64,000 nt of DNA from Gordionus sp. m RMFG-2023 (taxonomy: Eukaryota; Nematomorpha; Gordioida; Chordodea; Parachordodidae), in contig NC_088775.1 in assembly GCF_954871325.1 (NCBI RefSeq), forward strand, positions 6,239,561-6,303,560, in the 5' to 3' direction. The notes under the pieces are model-generated. The model did not search any database. It saw only the letters and a program-made list of their open reading frames with translations, and was not told the DNA's origin. How positions within the stretch are numbered: the stretch's first letter is position 1; each line of letters begins with the position of its first letter. Position numbers and translations under genes: made by a program. This document shows positions 25,299-37,687 of the stretch, one piece after another.

Positions 25299-25569
25299 CT
25301 TTTTTTTCTTAATCTAACTTGTTGGTTCTATCCTTAGGGGGGGGGGTGATATATAGGAGGCCGGACTCGACCACGTGATTCCGTTATAATATAAATAATA
25401 AAGATCTTATTATATTTTAATAAATTTTGATCGGTATTTAGCAAATTAGGTTGGTATTTAGAATTTTTCCATACATTCACTTGGTATATATATAATGGTG
25501 AAATAAAAAGTATGTTAATTGATTGTTTTTTTTAAACAAGTAGTGCTAGAATTAGGATAATCATATTAT

Positions 25570-25950
25570 GAGTATTAAAATTGATGATAAACATAATGGA
25601 TTTGTTTGGTATAACAAGTGATAATTATGAGAATCTTAATTTTAAGTGTTGATGATAAACATAATTGATTTGTTTTTTTAACAAGTTGGGTAAAATTATG
25701 AGAATCATAACTGAGGGGATTTGAAAATTGATGATAAACATAATGGATTTGTTTTGTGTATAACAAGTGATAATTATATGAGAATCATTTTATGTTTTAA
25801 AATTGATAATAAACATAATCGATTTGTTGATGAACAAGTGACAATTATGAAAATCATAATTTTAAGTGCTGATGATAGACATAGTTGATTTGTTTTTTTT
25901 ACAAGCCTGAGAGAATTATGAGAATCATAATTTTGGTGTGTTGAGAAATG
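25570..25950 (+). repeat. degenerate tandem repeat inside the LTR fossil
   Basis: A unit of about 70-78 bp with GATGATAAACATAAT, then GATTTGTT, then AATTATGAGAATC recurs about five times. A related block (TTGATGATAGACATAGT) sits near the 3' end of the unrelated young LTR element at about 61,590-61,740. Confidence 0.65.
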
Positions 25951-27476
25951 AGACGTACGAAAAGATAAGTCAGTTGGTTTTCAACAACGAGAGTGAACGA
26001 AAGATGTTTTTGAACAATGGACGTGAACTGCATAAAGAAGAAAAGAAATAGATATTGTAATTTTCTTTAAATAACAGGCGTGCAAGGATTAATAAATGAA
26101 ATAAAAAAGTAATACCATAAGAAGACAAGATTTTTGGGTAAAAATTTGGAGCTAAAATTTTTTTTAGATATTCAAGAGAATTTTAGATTTAAATTCAGCT
26201 GTAGACATGGTTGGCAAAGGATGTGGATTGATAGCTAAAGGACGATTACCTGCAAATGGCTCAAGGAAGATATAGGTCTGGACTCCATTGAGGGTAAAGG
26301 GGTGATAGAATTTGACATAATGGTAAAATTTATTTAGTATATTTTGACTATGTATTATAATTTTAAGATTTATTTTAGAGAAAAAAGTGAGAAAATCAAT
26401 TTAAGCTATTTAATAGATTATGTAAGGAAGAATTAGATTAGAGACGATAACCTTATACATTAAACAAAGTGGGCATATTATATATATTATTGATATATTG
26501 TATTTTGAGAATGAATGTAAGAAAAAGTATAAGAAAGTGATAAAATATTTCAGAAGTTAAAGGGGTAAATAGATTATTTTAGGTATTAGATGCGATTACC
26601 CGAGACTTTAAGACAAAGATCAAATGAGAATAAAGATATCCTAAGACAAAGTCGATATCCGGGTAAGTGCAAATTGTCGTAGAAGACTCGGAAATCTAAA
26701 GATACAGTTACAAGAATTAGATTAAAGGAGCTAAACAATTACAAGAGAACGTTGGAAACAAGAGACTAGATTGAACAGATGTTCAAGACGTTCACGCTGC
26801 AATCGTTAATCGCTTACTAATATCGCCAATTGTTGACGGAAACCTAAGTCTAAGATACGAAAGTTGACGATCATAGAAACCAGAATTCTTGGAATCAATT
26901 GTTAATAGCAGACAAATTATCTCAAACGTTTACATAGATAAAGAGTCAATCGGTTAATACAAAAGAACGTTAGAAATAGGCGACTAGCAAGAACAACTGG
27001 TCAATACTTTCAAGCTACAATCGTTAACAAAAGTTATCAATCGGTTACTGAAATAAAGCGATAACCTTACTACCAAAAAACGTTAGAAACAAGCAAAAAC
27101 TAGAATAATTTATCTAGAGAATTAAAACGGGCGTTAGAAGAGACAAAGATTGTAAAGAAATAATAGTATCAATCAATAATTGGTAACTAGCCATCGGGAA
27201 TCGCAAAAACATGCGTTATGGAGTTCATAAGTGGCCTACAGTGATAGCTAATCGTTTATCAGAGTTGACAAGCAACAGAAGATAGAAATCAAGAATTTCA
27301 AGCTGTAATTGAATACGAAAAACTAATATACTAGACAAAGGACAGCCGTGGTTAGAAATTAGAAAACATTAAAGATTAAGAAGAATAGATTTGGTGAAGA
27401 TACAAGATCAGTAAAGTCGAAATCGAAAGAAATTTGGTCATTCGCAGAATGATGGGATCTAACTTAAGTGAAAGGG

Positions 27477-27963
27477 TGTTGTGATTGCATTATTTTGATT
27501 TGCACTTGTTTAAAATCTTGTGTATATAAATTTGAATATTTACGGAAAATAGTTTTTTTATATATAAAATTGAATATTTAGAGTTCATGTAAAATTTGAA
27601 TATTTATATTGTTAATAATGAGTATTATATTATAGAAAGAAAAGATATTTGGATGATTTAAATTTGATTATAATAAAACGAAATTTATGTTATAATTGAA
27701 TGATATTAATTTTATATAAAAGGCACAATTTTTGTAATTTAAAAGACTTTTTTAATTTTTTTACTTTTACATATAATTTTATTTTTTATACTTTTTCTTA
27801 TATTAATTTTTATTTTTCTTTTATTTTTGGTTATGTTTTTACTTTATATTTAATTATAATTAATTATTAATAATTAATAAAGATTTAAATTTTATAGTTA
27901 AGTATTTAATTATATTTCTTTATATTTATATTTTATTTTTTAGGTTCAATTTTTCATTTGACA
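27477..27963 (+). repeat. 3' LTR of the 23.6-kb fossil
   Basis: Direct repeat of 23,577-24,039, preceded by a purine-rich run. Confidence 0.75.
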
Positions 27964-28204
27964 CGAATAATAAATAAAGTCAATGTATGGTTTATCACTT
28001 TTATTTATTTTTTGAGTTAATTGAATTTCTTACACGATATTATTTATACATCTATTTTCTAGACCATAAAATATTGGGCAATTACCTTCGTTAATATATC
28101 TTTGTAACTTTTTATCGATTCAGAAAATGCGTATAAAAAGAAAATATATGGCTTTTATTTCTTGCTAATAAATCAATTGGCTTAAGTCTATCATCTCCCT
28201 TGAA

Positions 28205-28470
28205 ATTATCAAATTTTTAATATGATTGGTTCTAATAAACATTTTATATGATGATCTAATAAATCTTTAATGTTCCAAAGAAAATAATTTCAATATAAAA
28301 AAATGAAATAATTGTAGCAGTGACCGTAGGCAGTTCGACCATCGGGATGGGAGAAGGATTTTTTGAGCCCGATGGTTTGGGATTTCCGGAGAGGATGACT
28401 GGGGGACCAGATTTTTTGGGCATTTTGGTCAGCGATCTATCTATACACTATAAAAAAAGAAAAGGGTAAG
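28205..28470 (+). repeat. duplicated segment, copy B, left part
   Basis: Matches about 490-750 of copy A, including CAGTTCGACCATCGGGA and GAGAGGATGACTGGGGGACC. It is interrupted at GGTAAG by the LTR fossil and resumes at 37,688. Confidence 0.75.
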
Positions 28471-28891
28471 CACTAGTAAAGGAGTAATTTATTGTAATAT
28501 TTTATATATTATGTGTTTATTTGTCATTTACTAATGATTATGTATATGTATATGGATATTTTATTATATGTTTTATAAAGTATGATGAGTATTGTACGAT
28601 AAACTTCCTAATATTTTATACATACATTATATCCATACATATATATATTTCCTTGTGAAAATGGAGGAATAAAATGTCGGAAGCTAAAATGCATAATTGG
28701 CGACGGAGGAAAAAGAAAAGAACATAAAATGTGAAGCCATTGGGTTTTATCAAAATAACTATGGAAAAATTATTGAAAAATATCATTTCAATGGATAATA
28801 AACTATGGTATTATTTGGAAAATACATTAATGGTTATTATTATGCAATCTTATCTTGAAATATGAATTATGAAAAACAATAATTGATTATA

Positions 28892-29590
28892 CTATGAAAT
28901 TCCAGAAGAATGAATGCACACATTTATTAAAAATGACAAGGATAAAATTATGAAAATGTAGAGATCTGTTGATAATAATTTAACAATCATTTGGATGTAA
29001 ATGATGATATGGTATAATCTCTTACTTATAAAAATATGGTTTGTGAATTCTGTTGATAATAATTTAACAATCATTTGGATGTATATGATAATATGGTATA
29101 ATCTATTACTTATGAAAATATGATGGTACAATCTTTTACTTATGGAAATTTGGATATTGATTACTCTTTGTAAAATGTATATTATTGGAACAATTATATG
29201 GGAAAACATGGAGATTGGTTTATGGATTATGGAATTTGGACATTGAGAAAAGTGTTACTGATAGAACCTGGCTTTTTTTGACATTGTGAAAATGGATACT
29301 GATAAATATACCTGACTAATTAAGATATGAGGATGTTGGGCTTTCAAATCACGTGACCTATGCAAAACTATTGGGGCTTCCGTGAGCCAGATGTAGCTGT
29401 ATTTGGGTTAAGGAACTACTTCTTATACGATGTAGGGATTTGGATTACCTCATGAGCCATCCAAGGATGATAGCGATAGCTTGGCCAGCTCTAAGATAAT
29501 GGTGACCTCGTGGGCCATTCAAAGATGATAGCGATCTCTTGGCCAGTTCTAGAATAATGATAACCTTGTGAGTTTTTCAAATACGTTGTA
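28892..29590. repeat. tandem repeats in the LTR fossil interior
   Basis: TTGATAATAATTTAACAATC units recur at about 28,970-29,160. A GATAGCGAT ... TTGGCCAG unit of about 53 bp recurs at 29,468-29,560. The ORFs here are by-products of the repeats. Confidence 0.6.
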
Positions 29591-29684
29591 TACCAATCTA
29601 CCATGGAGTCGATAGCGATACTCCGGTGGTAGATCCATCGATATTGATACTCCGGTGGGCAGTGTCTACATGGCCGGGGGGGTA

Positions 29685-29815
29685 GGAGACAAATGCCTCC
29701 AAAAAATATTGGCATTTTGGGGGGTAGGTATTAATTTTGGGGGGTAGATATTGATTTTTGGGGGGTAGGCATTTGTTTTTGGGGGGTAGGTATTGATTTT
29801 TGGAGGGTAATTTTT
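29685..29815 (+). repeat. G-rich subterminal repeats of the hAT
   Basis: About five copies of a ~26-bp unit with GGGGGGTAGGTATTGATTTT. Several G6 runs could form G-quadruplexes. The right end carries similar but fewer runs (37,098-37,130). Likely transposase-contact sequence, by analogy with subterminal repeats in other hATs. Confidence 0.65.
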
Positions 29816-29884
29816 GACTTGTATTATGATATTTTTAAATCCAATAATCGATATGATTATCGTTGATTTTCTGAAAAATGTCAA

Positions 29885-31690
29885 TTAAAGAAAAGATATC
29901 TGTCAATTTATAAATATTATACACTATATTTATTTTTTTAAATTTTTAGAAAATTCATTTACATAATGGGATTTAGATTTTCACAGTATCAATTTTAAAT
30001 TATCAATATATATTTTTTTATAATAAGGACCTTTTGAATAAAGAATCCCTTTTATGATAAGATAATCCTACTCAATTAACAATATAAAGAAACATTTTTG
30101 GATTTTAAAAAGGTAATTTTTTAAGCATATAATTGCATTTTCCTTAATTTGATGATAGATAAATAAATATAATAAAGAATGAAGCTATTTTTATTTAATC
30201 TTAATATGTATACTTAATAAGTTATCTGGGTTTTGAACCATGGCAATTATTTTTGCTAATAATTTTTTAAATAATCATTTTCAATGGGGTAAATATATAT
30301 TACCACATTTTTGTGAGGCAATCAGGTTGGACCCATAATTGATTTCTATTTATGATAAATGATTCTTTGAGGTAAGTGTAAATTATATACAAAATTATAA
30401 GTGAGAGGTGAAAACCATTGTGTGATAAAAAATTTGTTAAAAGAATTGATAAATTTTTTATTTCATTATTAGATAAATTTTATATAACATCAAATTTTCC
30501 ATAATATATTTGGCCTTTTTTCTAAATATTTATAGAAATCTTGGGAGAATGAACAGATAATCTATTCCTCTCATTTGATTATTGATTTAAGAAAAGATTT
30601 CAATTAAATGAATTGACAAAGTGATTCCATATACTGAAATATTGTTTATTTTTGTTAACAATAAATTAAATTTTTGGATATGGCTTGGGAATAATCTTTG
30701 AAACCTATGATGTGGTTTGGGTTTGGATTTCCATTAAACATGAACTGGGCCTGAAAATTATTTTTACTTATGACCTAGGCTGGATGAAGAAATCAATGCC
30801 AGTGAAGGTCTCTAATTTCAATGATTAAAAAAATATATCATTTCTCAGACTTTATTTGAAGATAAATGAATGGGCAAATCACAAATATGCCTGTTTTCAA
30901 TTATTTGCAAAATTTATTAGGATTGTTAATTTAAAGAAACTATGATTTCAAAGCATCATACATTTCTAAAAATTGTTGGACACTAAGAAATAAAGAAATC
31001 AATTGTGAAGTGTATAATGGAGGAAATATTGATCCATGATTGTTTTGGCATAAATAACAAAAAATATTATATTTTTTGTGACCATGCATTAAGCTTACAT
31101 ATAATATAATAGGAATCTTTTAAGAAAACATTATCAAAAATATAAGTTAATAGCTGATAGTCCATTATGAATGACTGGTAATCAGAATTTTCTTCTTTAT
31201 TCAATGATGGGTGCATAATAAATTTCCTTTATATGATGATGATTGAATCAGTAAATTTTTCATTATTTTTATAAAATATGTTAATAGAGTGTATATTTAT
31301 GAATTTTAATTTAAAAACAATAAGGGTCTAGAATATATTTTTTTGATTATAAATTACAAATATACAAATGAATAAGAATTTATTTTAAAAGATTTTAATA
31401 TATTTTTTAGATTAAAAATATAATACAAATGAATAAAAATTTATTGTGCACATATATTAAAATATCTAAATATATATTTCTTTAATATATTTTGTAAAAC
31501 CACTGGAAAATTTTAAAATTACACCCTCATTTAAACAAATATAAATTTAATTTCTGAATCACACCTCATAAGATAGGAGAATTTTAAGATTCAGCCATCC
31601 ACCGTCAAATAAAGGATAAAATTATGATTCTCCATCATTCTTGATGGCCATCAGTGAGTAAAAAAATATTATCTAAATATTTATTTCATT
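29885..31690. other. hAT 5' non-coding region
   Basis: AT-rich sequence between the G-rich end and the first recognised exon. A splice-acceptor-like TTATTCTAG directly precedes the first ATG, so an upstream untranslated exon may lie here. Confidence 0.45.
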
Positions 31691-31700
31691 TTTATTCTAG

Positions 31701-34700
31701 ATGCCAAGTAACAAAACAATATATAAAGTCAAATGTGACTATATTAATTGTAAAACTTCTAAAATAAGAAGTGACAAAATAAATAACCATTATAAACATA
31801 AACATCCTCATGTCAAGTTATCTGATATCAAATTTACAAAGATAGCTATCAAAAAGGATAATAATTGGGTATCCTTAAATAAAGATATTCCATTCATTCA
31901 ATATCACAAATGGGGTTGAAACCAAGTTACAAAAAAAATCAATAACATCTTACTTCCAAAAAGTAATTTTTTATATATATTATTTTAATTCATGACAATA
32001 AATATAAGTAAAAATAACCTTAAATTTTGTGAATTAGTAGAAACCAATTCTTCATCTATAATTTGAGCATAATACTTTTAATTTTTATTAAAGATAAGAT
32101 TTTTAATATATAGGTACATTTTTATTATGCCCTTTATCAATTTTGAAGGAAATAAATTATAAGAATATTTAAATATTTCAACTTTTGTTAAAAAAAAATT
32201 TATATATTATAATTAAGAATAAAATAAGTCATTTGCCTAAAATTTTCACTACTCTTTATTTAATAATTAGCACAAATCTTTTATTGAAGATTCCCAAATT
32301 ATATTATCTCATACAATGCCCAGTTCCAGTGATCTGCTGATTTTGAATAATGAGGTACTTAATTTAAATAAGATTTGTTTTATAATTTTGAAGGGAATAA
32401 ATGAGGATATTCAGATATTTTCATGAACAACAAATTTTAATTAATCTTTATTTAATAATTAGCTCAAATCTTTTACTGAAGATTCCCAAATTATATTATC
32501 TCATACAATGCCCAGTTCCAGTGATCTGGTGATTTTGAATGATGAGGTACTTAATTTAAATAAGATTTGTTTGATAATTCTGAAGTGAATAAATTATGAA
32601 ATATTTTCCACTTTTCTATATCTTAATTAAGAATAAAATTTTTATTAAAATTAAGATTTTCATAAGTAAACAAATTTTAACCACTCTTTATTTAATAATT
32701 AGCATGAATCTTTTATTGAAGATTCCCAAATTATATTATCTTCTCATACAATGCCCAGTTCCAGTGATCTGCTGATTTTGAATAATGAGGTACTTAATTT
32801 AAATAAGATTTCTTTTATAATTTTGAAGGGAATAAATGAGGATATTCAGATATTTTCATGAATAAACAAATTTTAATTATTCTTTATTTAATAAGTAGCA
32901 CAAATCTTTTACTGAAGATTCCCAAATTATATTATCTCATACAATGCCCAGTTCCAGTGATCTGGATCTGGTGATTTTGAATGATGAGGTACTTAATTTA
33001 AATAAGATTTGTTTGATAATTCTGAAGTGAATAAATTATGAAATATTTTCCACTTTTCTATATCTTAATTAAGAATAAAATTTTTATTAAAATTAAGATT
33101 TTCATAAGTAAACAAATTTTAACCACTCTTTATTTAATAATTAGCATGAATCTTTTATTGAAGATTCCCAAATTATATTATCTTCTCATACAATGCCCAG
33201 TTCCAGTGATCTGCTGATTTTGAATAATGAGGTACTTAATTTAAATAAGATTTCTTTTATAATTTTGAAGGGAATAAATGAGGATATTCAGATATTTTCA
33301 TGAATAAACAAATTTTAATTATTCTTTATTTAATAATTAGCACAAATCTTTTACTGAAGATTCCCAAATTATATTATCTTCTCATACAATGCCCAGTTCC
33401 AGTGATCTGCTGATTTTGAATGATGAGGTATTTAATTTAAATAAAACTATACACTCTTTAATAATAATTAGCAAACACACAAAGTTATTGAAAATTCTCC
33501 CCAATTATATCTTTTTTTCATCCAATTATCAATCCCAATGCAAGCCAAAATATTTCAAACATTAAAGGCCCAAATATTATTCAATTATATAAAAAAAAGG
33601 AGCCTAATGACCCTTTTCATTTCATATTCTTTAGAATGACAAATATCTTGATTAATTTCATAATTTCCATAGGCCCATGTCAGCCATGTTCAAATATATT
33701 TCAATATCCTGTTACTCACAAAAGGTTTTTAAAAAATTTAATTTTTATTAATTTTTACGCATCCATTATTTCTACTTTTAAATAGGAGCATGAATATATC
33801 CTATTATAAAAAGGTTAATATTGATGGTTCCCTCAAACCAAGAAATTGGTTATCCTATAGCACCACTTTAGACAAAGTCTTTTGTCTTTATTGTCTTATG
33901 TTTGGTGGCCCTAAATCCAATACTTTTTGGACTCAACTTGGAGTAAATAATTGGAAAAATTTTAAGCGTGACTTAGAGAGACATGAGTCATCTTCTATTC
34001 ATAAGGATTGTGAATACACCAACATGACTCTTGGCTTGCAAATAAGCGTATTCAAGATCATTTTCTATCAAATAGGCTTGATATAATAATGGAAAATCGT
34101 AATATAGTTCATAATATTATTGATGCCATTATATACCTTATAAAATGTAACATAGCCTTTTGGGGCACTAATTCGAATGAAGGTAATTTTATGTGCCTCA
34201 TAAAATTAATGGCAAAAACGGTTCCAACTTTACGGGCATACATTGATAACAACGAAAAATTGAGGAGAAAAAAATCAGATAAAATTTCAAGACCTTATAT
34301 AAATTTATTGTCATATGGCCATGTGAAAAAAATTATTGAAGTCATTAAGATAAAAATAATAAAATGTATTATTCAAAAAATTAAAGAGAATTGTGCCTAT
34401 AGCATCATATTAGATGGAACATATGATGTGTCTAAAAAAGAATGCATTGCTTTACTTGTAAGATATATAGAAGATGATCCGCATCCACATCCTGTAGAAA
34501 GGATCATCCATGTTTTTACAACATCAGAAACCACCGGGGAAAATATAAAGAAACATGTTTTTTCTTTCTAAGTTCAAAGATCTTGGTCTTCCTCTTGATT
34601 ATATGGTTGGGCAAAGTATGGATGGTGCAGGGAATATGAGAGGAGTATACAAAGGAATGCAGGCTTTAATATTGAAAGAGGCTCCAAAAGCCATATATAT

Positions 34701-36236
34701 TTGGTGCCATGCACATAGGCTCAATTTAGTAGTTGCTCATGTTTGTGGATGCAAAATAGAAATGAAAAAGGTAATGGGAATATTGGATGAGTTATATAAT
34801 TTCATGAATGGGGTAAGACGTCAAGGAGTGTTTGTTAAATATCAAATGACAAAGTCTAAAAAATCTCTTAAAAGAATAAAAAATACAACAAGGTAAATAT
34901 AATATTTTTAATGTAACTTATCTTTTTTTAGAAATTGGTCATCATCTTATAAAGCTGTAGAAATTTTTTTAGATGTTTATGAACATATTATAGCATCATT
35001 AAATGAATTAAAAGATTCTAATGACCCAAGCACCTCTTCTATTGCCGATGGATTATTAACAAGAATTAAGGATGAAGATTTCATATTAAGTCTATTTTTT
35101 TATTTTGAAAGAAATATTGAAATGCACACATGAGGCTTGTATTGAAATGCAGGCAGTTGGTAATGATTTGGCTATGGTAACTAAATTAATACAACACACA
35201 AAAAATAAATTACAAAGACTAAGAGGTTAAAATTAGTTACGATTTCTATAAATAATTTTAAAATGTAGCTAATGGGGATAATATTTTTTTAAAATTGCAT
35301 TCCTTATCTAACAGTTATTTGAAAAAGAATAATGTTACAACGGAATTGCATAATATAAAATCAATATTCAAATTTGATCAAACAGCATTCAATAATTATG
35401 TTAAACAAAAAAAAACAAGTTGAATAAAAAAAGATTTAAAATTATTATTTAGCATTATAGATATAAAAGGGAAATATTTTTCCCTGTGCTTGATACAATC
35501 ATTAATGATTTAAATGAAAGATTTAATTATGATTGTTTAAATTTTTTATCTCAAATATCTCTTTTTACACCAGCTGGAATTATAGCCAATGATAGAATAG
35601 AAGGGTGGCAAATATCTCAAATTTGTCATAACTTACCAATTAAATGCTCAAGATATTGCTCGTGAATATAATGATTTTCGATCTTTATATTTGGATTCAC
35701 AAGCAATCATTTATTGCAAGGATCTTTTGAAAATAAAAAAGAATGATGGGTTATATATTGATGAAAGTAATTTATTGATATTTTATTTAAAATTATATAT
35801 AATTAAAGGTATTGTAAACGATGAAACCGAGGAAGATATCAATAACGATAACATAATTAATACAAAAAAATGGATAAAATATTCATTTATACTACCATAT
35901 CGTCTTTTAAATAAATTAAATTCTTATTCTAATTTATATTTATTATATAAATATTTATTGACTCTACCAACTACTTCTTGTTCAGCCGAAAGAGTGATGA
36001 GCAAAGTCAAAATAAATAAAACTAGAATGCGGAATAAAATTTCTGACCCCTTTTTAGAAAATTTACTTCTAATATCCAGCGAAATTGATGTTTTTGAAAG
36101 ATTTAAAATAGACGACATTATAACGCGATTTGCATCTACGTCTAAAAGATTAACTAAATTATTAATTAATAAAATAAGTTATATCTTTTTCACAGCTAAT
36201 TATATACGCCTTTTTAATAATGTAAATTTAATTTAA
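31701..36236 (+). pseudogene. hAT transposase gene (TTF/DUF4371, ZMYM1-like), decayed
   Basis: Exon 1 (31,701-31,962) starts MPSNKTIYKVKCDY and holds a CxxxxC ... HxxxH finger; after a frame change it ends SITSYFQK before GTAATT. Six repeat exons follow (32,271-33,427). A TTF finger spans about 33,655-34,000 (GPCQPCSNIFQYP, then after a short intron RNWLSYS, VFCLYC, HxxxxxxH). The catalytic core shows SIILDGTYDVSKKE (first Asp, about 34,400), GQSMDGAGNMRGVYKG (second Asp, about 34,610) and WCHAHRLNL (about 34,705). The tail carries LPTTSCSAERVMSKVKINKT (about 35,965), the hAT dimerisation motif with the last acidic residue. Frame changes near 34,030 and 34,555 and broken frames between 34,900 and 35,690 show this copy cannot make a full protein. 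Length and domain order match ZMYM1-like hATs. Confidence 0.8.
32271..33427 (+). repeat. six tandem phase-0 exons with SIM-like peptides
   Basis: Candidate exons are 32,271-32,354, 32,463-32,546, 32,703-32,789, 32,899-32,988, 33,145-33,231 and 33,341-33,427 (84, 84, 87, 90, 87, 87 nt). Each is preceded by TTTATTTAATAATTAG or a close variant and followed by GTACTTAATTTAAATAA or a close variant. All stay open in the same frame, encoding EDSQIILSHTMPSSSD followed by LVILNDE or LLILNNE. Length changes inside the exons are +3 or +6 only. Unit spacing alternates about 193 and 245 bp, a dimeric higher-order repeat. The upstream exon also ends in phase 0, so they could splice in frame. A degenerate seventh unit may start near 33,470. 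Splicing itself is inferred. Confidence 0.75.
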
Positions 36237-36239
36237 TAG

Positions 36240-36660
36240 TTTTTTATATCATTCTAGTCCGGTGCATAATATAATACTATATTCATTTTATTTAAATATT
36301 TTATAATAGTTATATTTACATAAATGTTTTTATAATTCCAGTGCAAAATATATTATATTCATTTTATTTTAATATTTTATATAAAACTTATATTTACATA
36401 GATGTTTTTATAATTCCAGTGCAACTATATTCATTTTTTTCTCATATTTTATATAAAAGTTATATTTACATAAAAAAATTTATATTTCCAGTGCAAAATA
36501 TACTCTATTCATTTTATATTTTATATAATAGTTATATTTACATAAATGTTTTTATAATTCTTGTGCAAAATATACTATATTCTTTATTCTAATATTTTAT
36601 ATAAAAGTTATATTTACATAAAAATTTTTTTTATATAATAGTTATATCTATATGAATGTT
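36240..36660 (+). repeat. tandem repeat, period 72-79 bp
   Basis: A unit with TATATTTACATAAATG, then TTTTTATAATTCCAGTGCA recurs about six times just after the transposase stop. An 83-codon ORF here is made of the repeat. Confidence 0.75.
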
Positions 36661-37070
36661 TTTAATTAATATAAAGGCATTAGTATTTATAGAATCAAGC
36701 CAGCTATACCTCTTTAAAATTACTCATTTTGTTTTTTTTACTTAATATAAAGGTATTAGTAATTATAGAATCAAGCTATACCTCTTTAAAATTACTCATC
36801 TTATATTTTTTTACTAAATTTTTGATATTTTTTTATAGTAATGTAAATATGTTATCTCATTTAATACTATTATATTAATTTTTATGAAAATAAATTGATT
36901 ATCAATCAAATTATGAAAAGATTGCACTACCTACTTAAATATAAGTTAATTGAAAACGGATAGTAACAATAGTTATCAGTTTGTAAATTTTTTTTTCCAA
37001 AGCAGGTCTGAATGTTTGTAAGGGTATAAATAGTGACTTAATATAAGATTTTCTTGATTAAGGCAAATAT

Positions 37071-37087
37071 CGCGGCCGAAGGCCGCG
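37071..37087. other. conserved subterminal hairpin of the hAT family
   Basis: CGCGGCC-GAA-GGCCGCG is a perfect 7-bp stem about 75 bp from the right end. Related CTTCGGCGGCGAT blocks sit inside the ends of the two relatives at about 53,930 and 54,425. Confidence 0.6.
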
Positions 37088-37189
37088 AAATTTTTTAGGG
37101 GGTAGGGGTAGATTTGGGATGGGGGTTGCCTCCATCAAATTTTCTGCCATGTAGACGCTGCCGGTGGGAGATCAAAGCACAACAAACTC

Positions 37190-37420
37190 TATAGCGATAC
37201 TCCGGTGGTAGATCCATCGATATTGATTCTCCGGTGGGAGATCAATCTACAAGAGAAACGATATTGATACTCAAGGTGAGATCAATCAACAAGGAAAACG
37301 ATATTGATACTCTAGGTGTGATCAATCTACAAGGGAAACGATATTGATACTCTAGGTGAGATCAATCAACAAAAAAAACGATATTGATACTCTAGGCGAG
37401 ATTAATCTTACCAAGGCAGC
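37190..37420 (+). repeat. tandem repeat in the LTR fossil 3' interior
   Basis: ACGATATTGATACTC followed by AGGTGAGATCAATC, in units of about 50 bp, is repeated about five times. The same motif occurs left of the hAT at 29,600-29,659. Confidence 0.65.
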
Positions 37421-37687
37421 AGTAAATGGAGACCAAAGACTAGGATGTCTTAGGAGAAATTTTAAGTTGTGTTTCCTTTCAATTAATGAAGGGGAAATGT
37501 AGTAAAGGAGTAATTTATTGTACAGTTACTAATGATTATATATATGGATATTTTATTATATATTTTATAATGTATGATGAGTATAATAATTATGTACGAT
37601 AAACTTTCTAATATTTTATGTATACTTTTTATCAATATATTTCCTATTGTGAAAATGGAGGAATAAAATGTCGGAAGCTAAAATGCA

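Larger units (their letters stand above)
23577..27963 (+). mobile_element. LTR retrotransposon fossil, non-autonomous or decayed
   Basis: Two direct repeats of about 463 and 487 bp bound a 3.4-kb interior. Both begin TGTTGTGATTG and end TTTGACA. A TGG-initial primer-site candidate follows the first repeat at about 24,041, and a purine run (AAGTGAAAGGG) precedes the second. No gag, protease, reverse transcriptase or integrase could be recognised inside. No matching target duplication is visible. The two LTRs differ at many places, including a length difference, so it is clearly older than the element at 57.1 kb. Confidence 0.75.
29652..37168 (+). mobile_element. 7.5-kb hAT transposon (29,660-37,160), TTF/DUF4371 type
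   Basis: Ends CAGTGTCTACATGGC and, reversed, CAGCGTCTACATGGC are flanked by perfect CCGGTGGG 8-mers (29,652-29,659 and 37,161-37,168). It encodes a spliced hAT transposase on the plus strand with an N-terminal C2H2-like finger, a tandem exon array, a TTF finger, the catalytic core and the C-terminal dimerisation region. The target duplication is exact, but the transposase has several frame changes, so this copy is probably inactive. The family has two shortened relatives at 53.9-55.0 kb with the same ends. Confidence 0.85.
28471..37687 (+). mobile_element. small LTR fossil carrying a hAT insertion
   Basis: Direct repeats of about 223 bp (28,471-28,693) and 190 bp (37,498-37,687) both run from TAGTAAAGGAGTAATTTATTG to GGAAGCTAAAATGCA. 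A TTGGCGACGGAGG primer-site candidate follows the first, and GAAGGGGAAA precedes the second. Without the hAT the element would be about 1.7 kb, with no coding region, like a TRIM. Copy A shows the empty target (GGTAAGTACC). Here the flanks are GTAAG and TAAAG, so the target duplication is about 4-5 bp. LTR divergence suggests an old insertion. Confidence 0.7.

Noticed and set aside
28892-29209. 105-codon minus-strand ORF
   Set aside because: Repetitive translation of a tandem repeat in an LTR fossil interior; no conserved motif.
36341-36592. 83-codon ORF
   Set aside because: Made entirely of the 72-79-bp tandem repeat.
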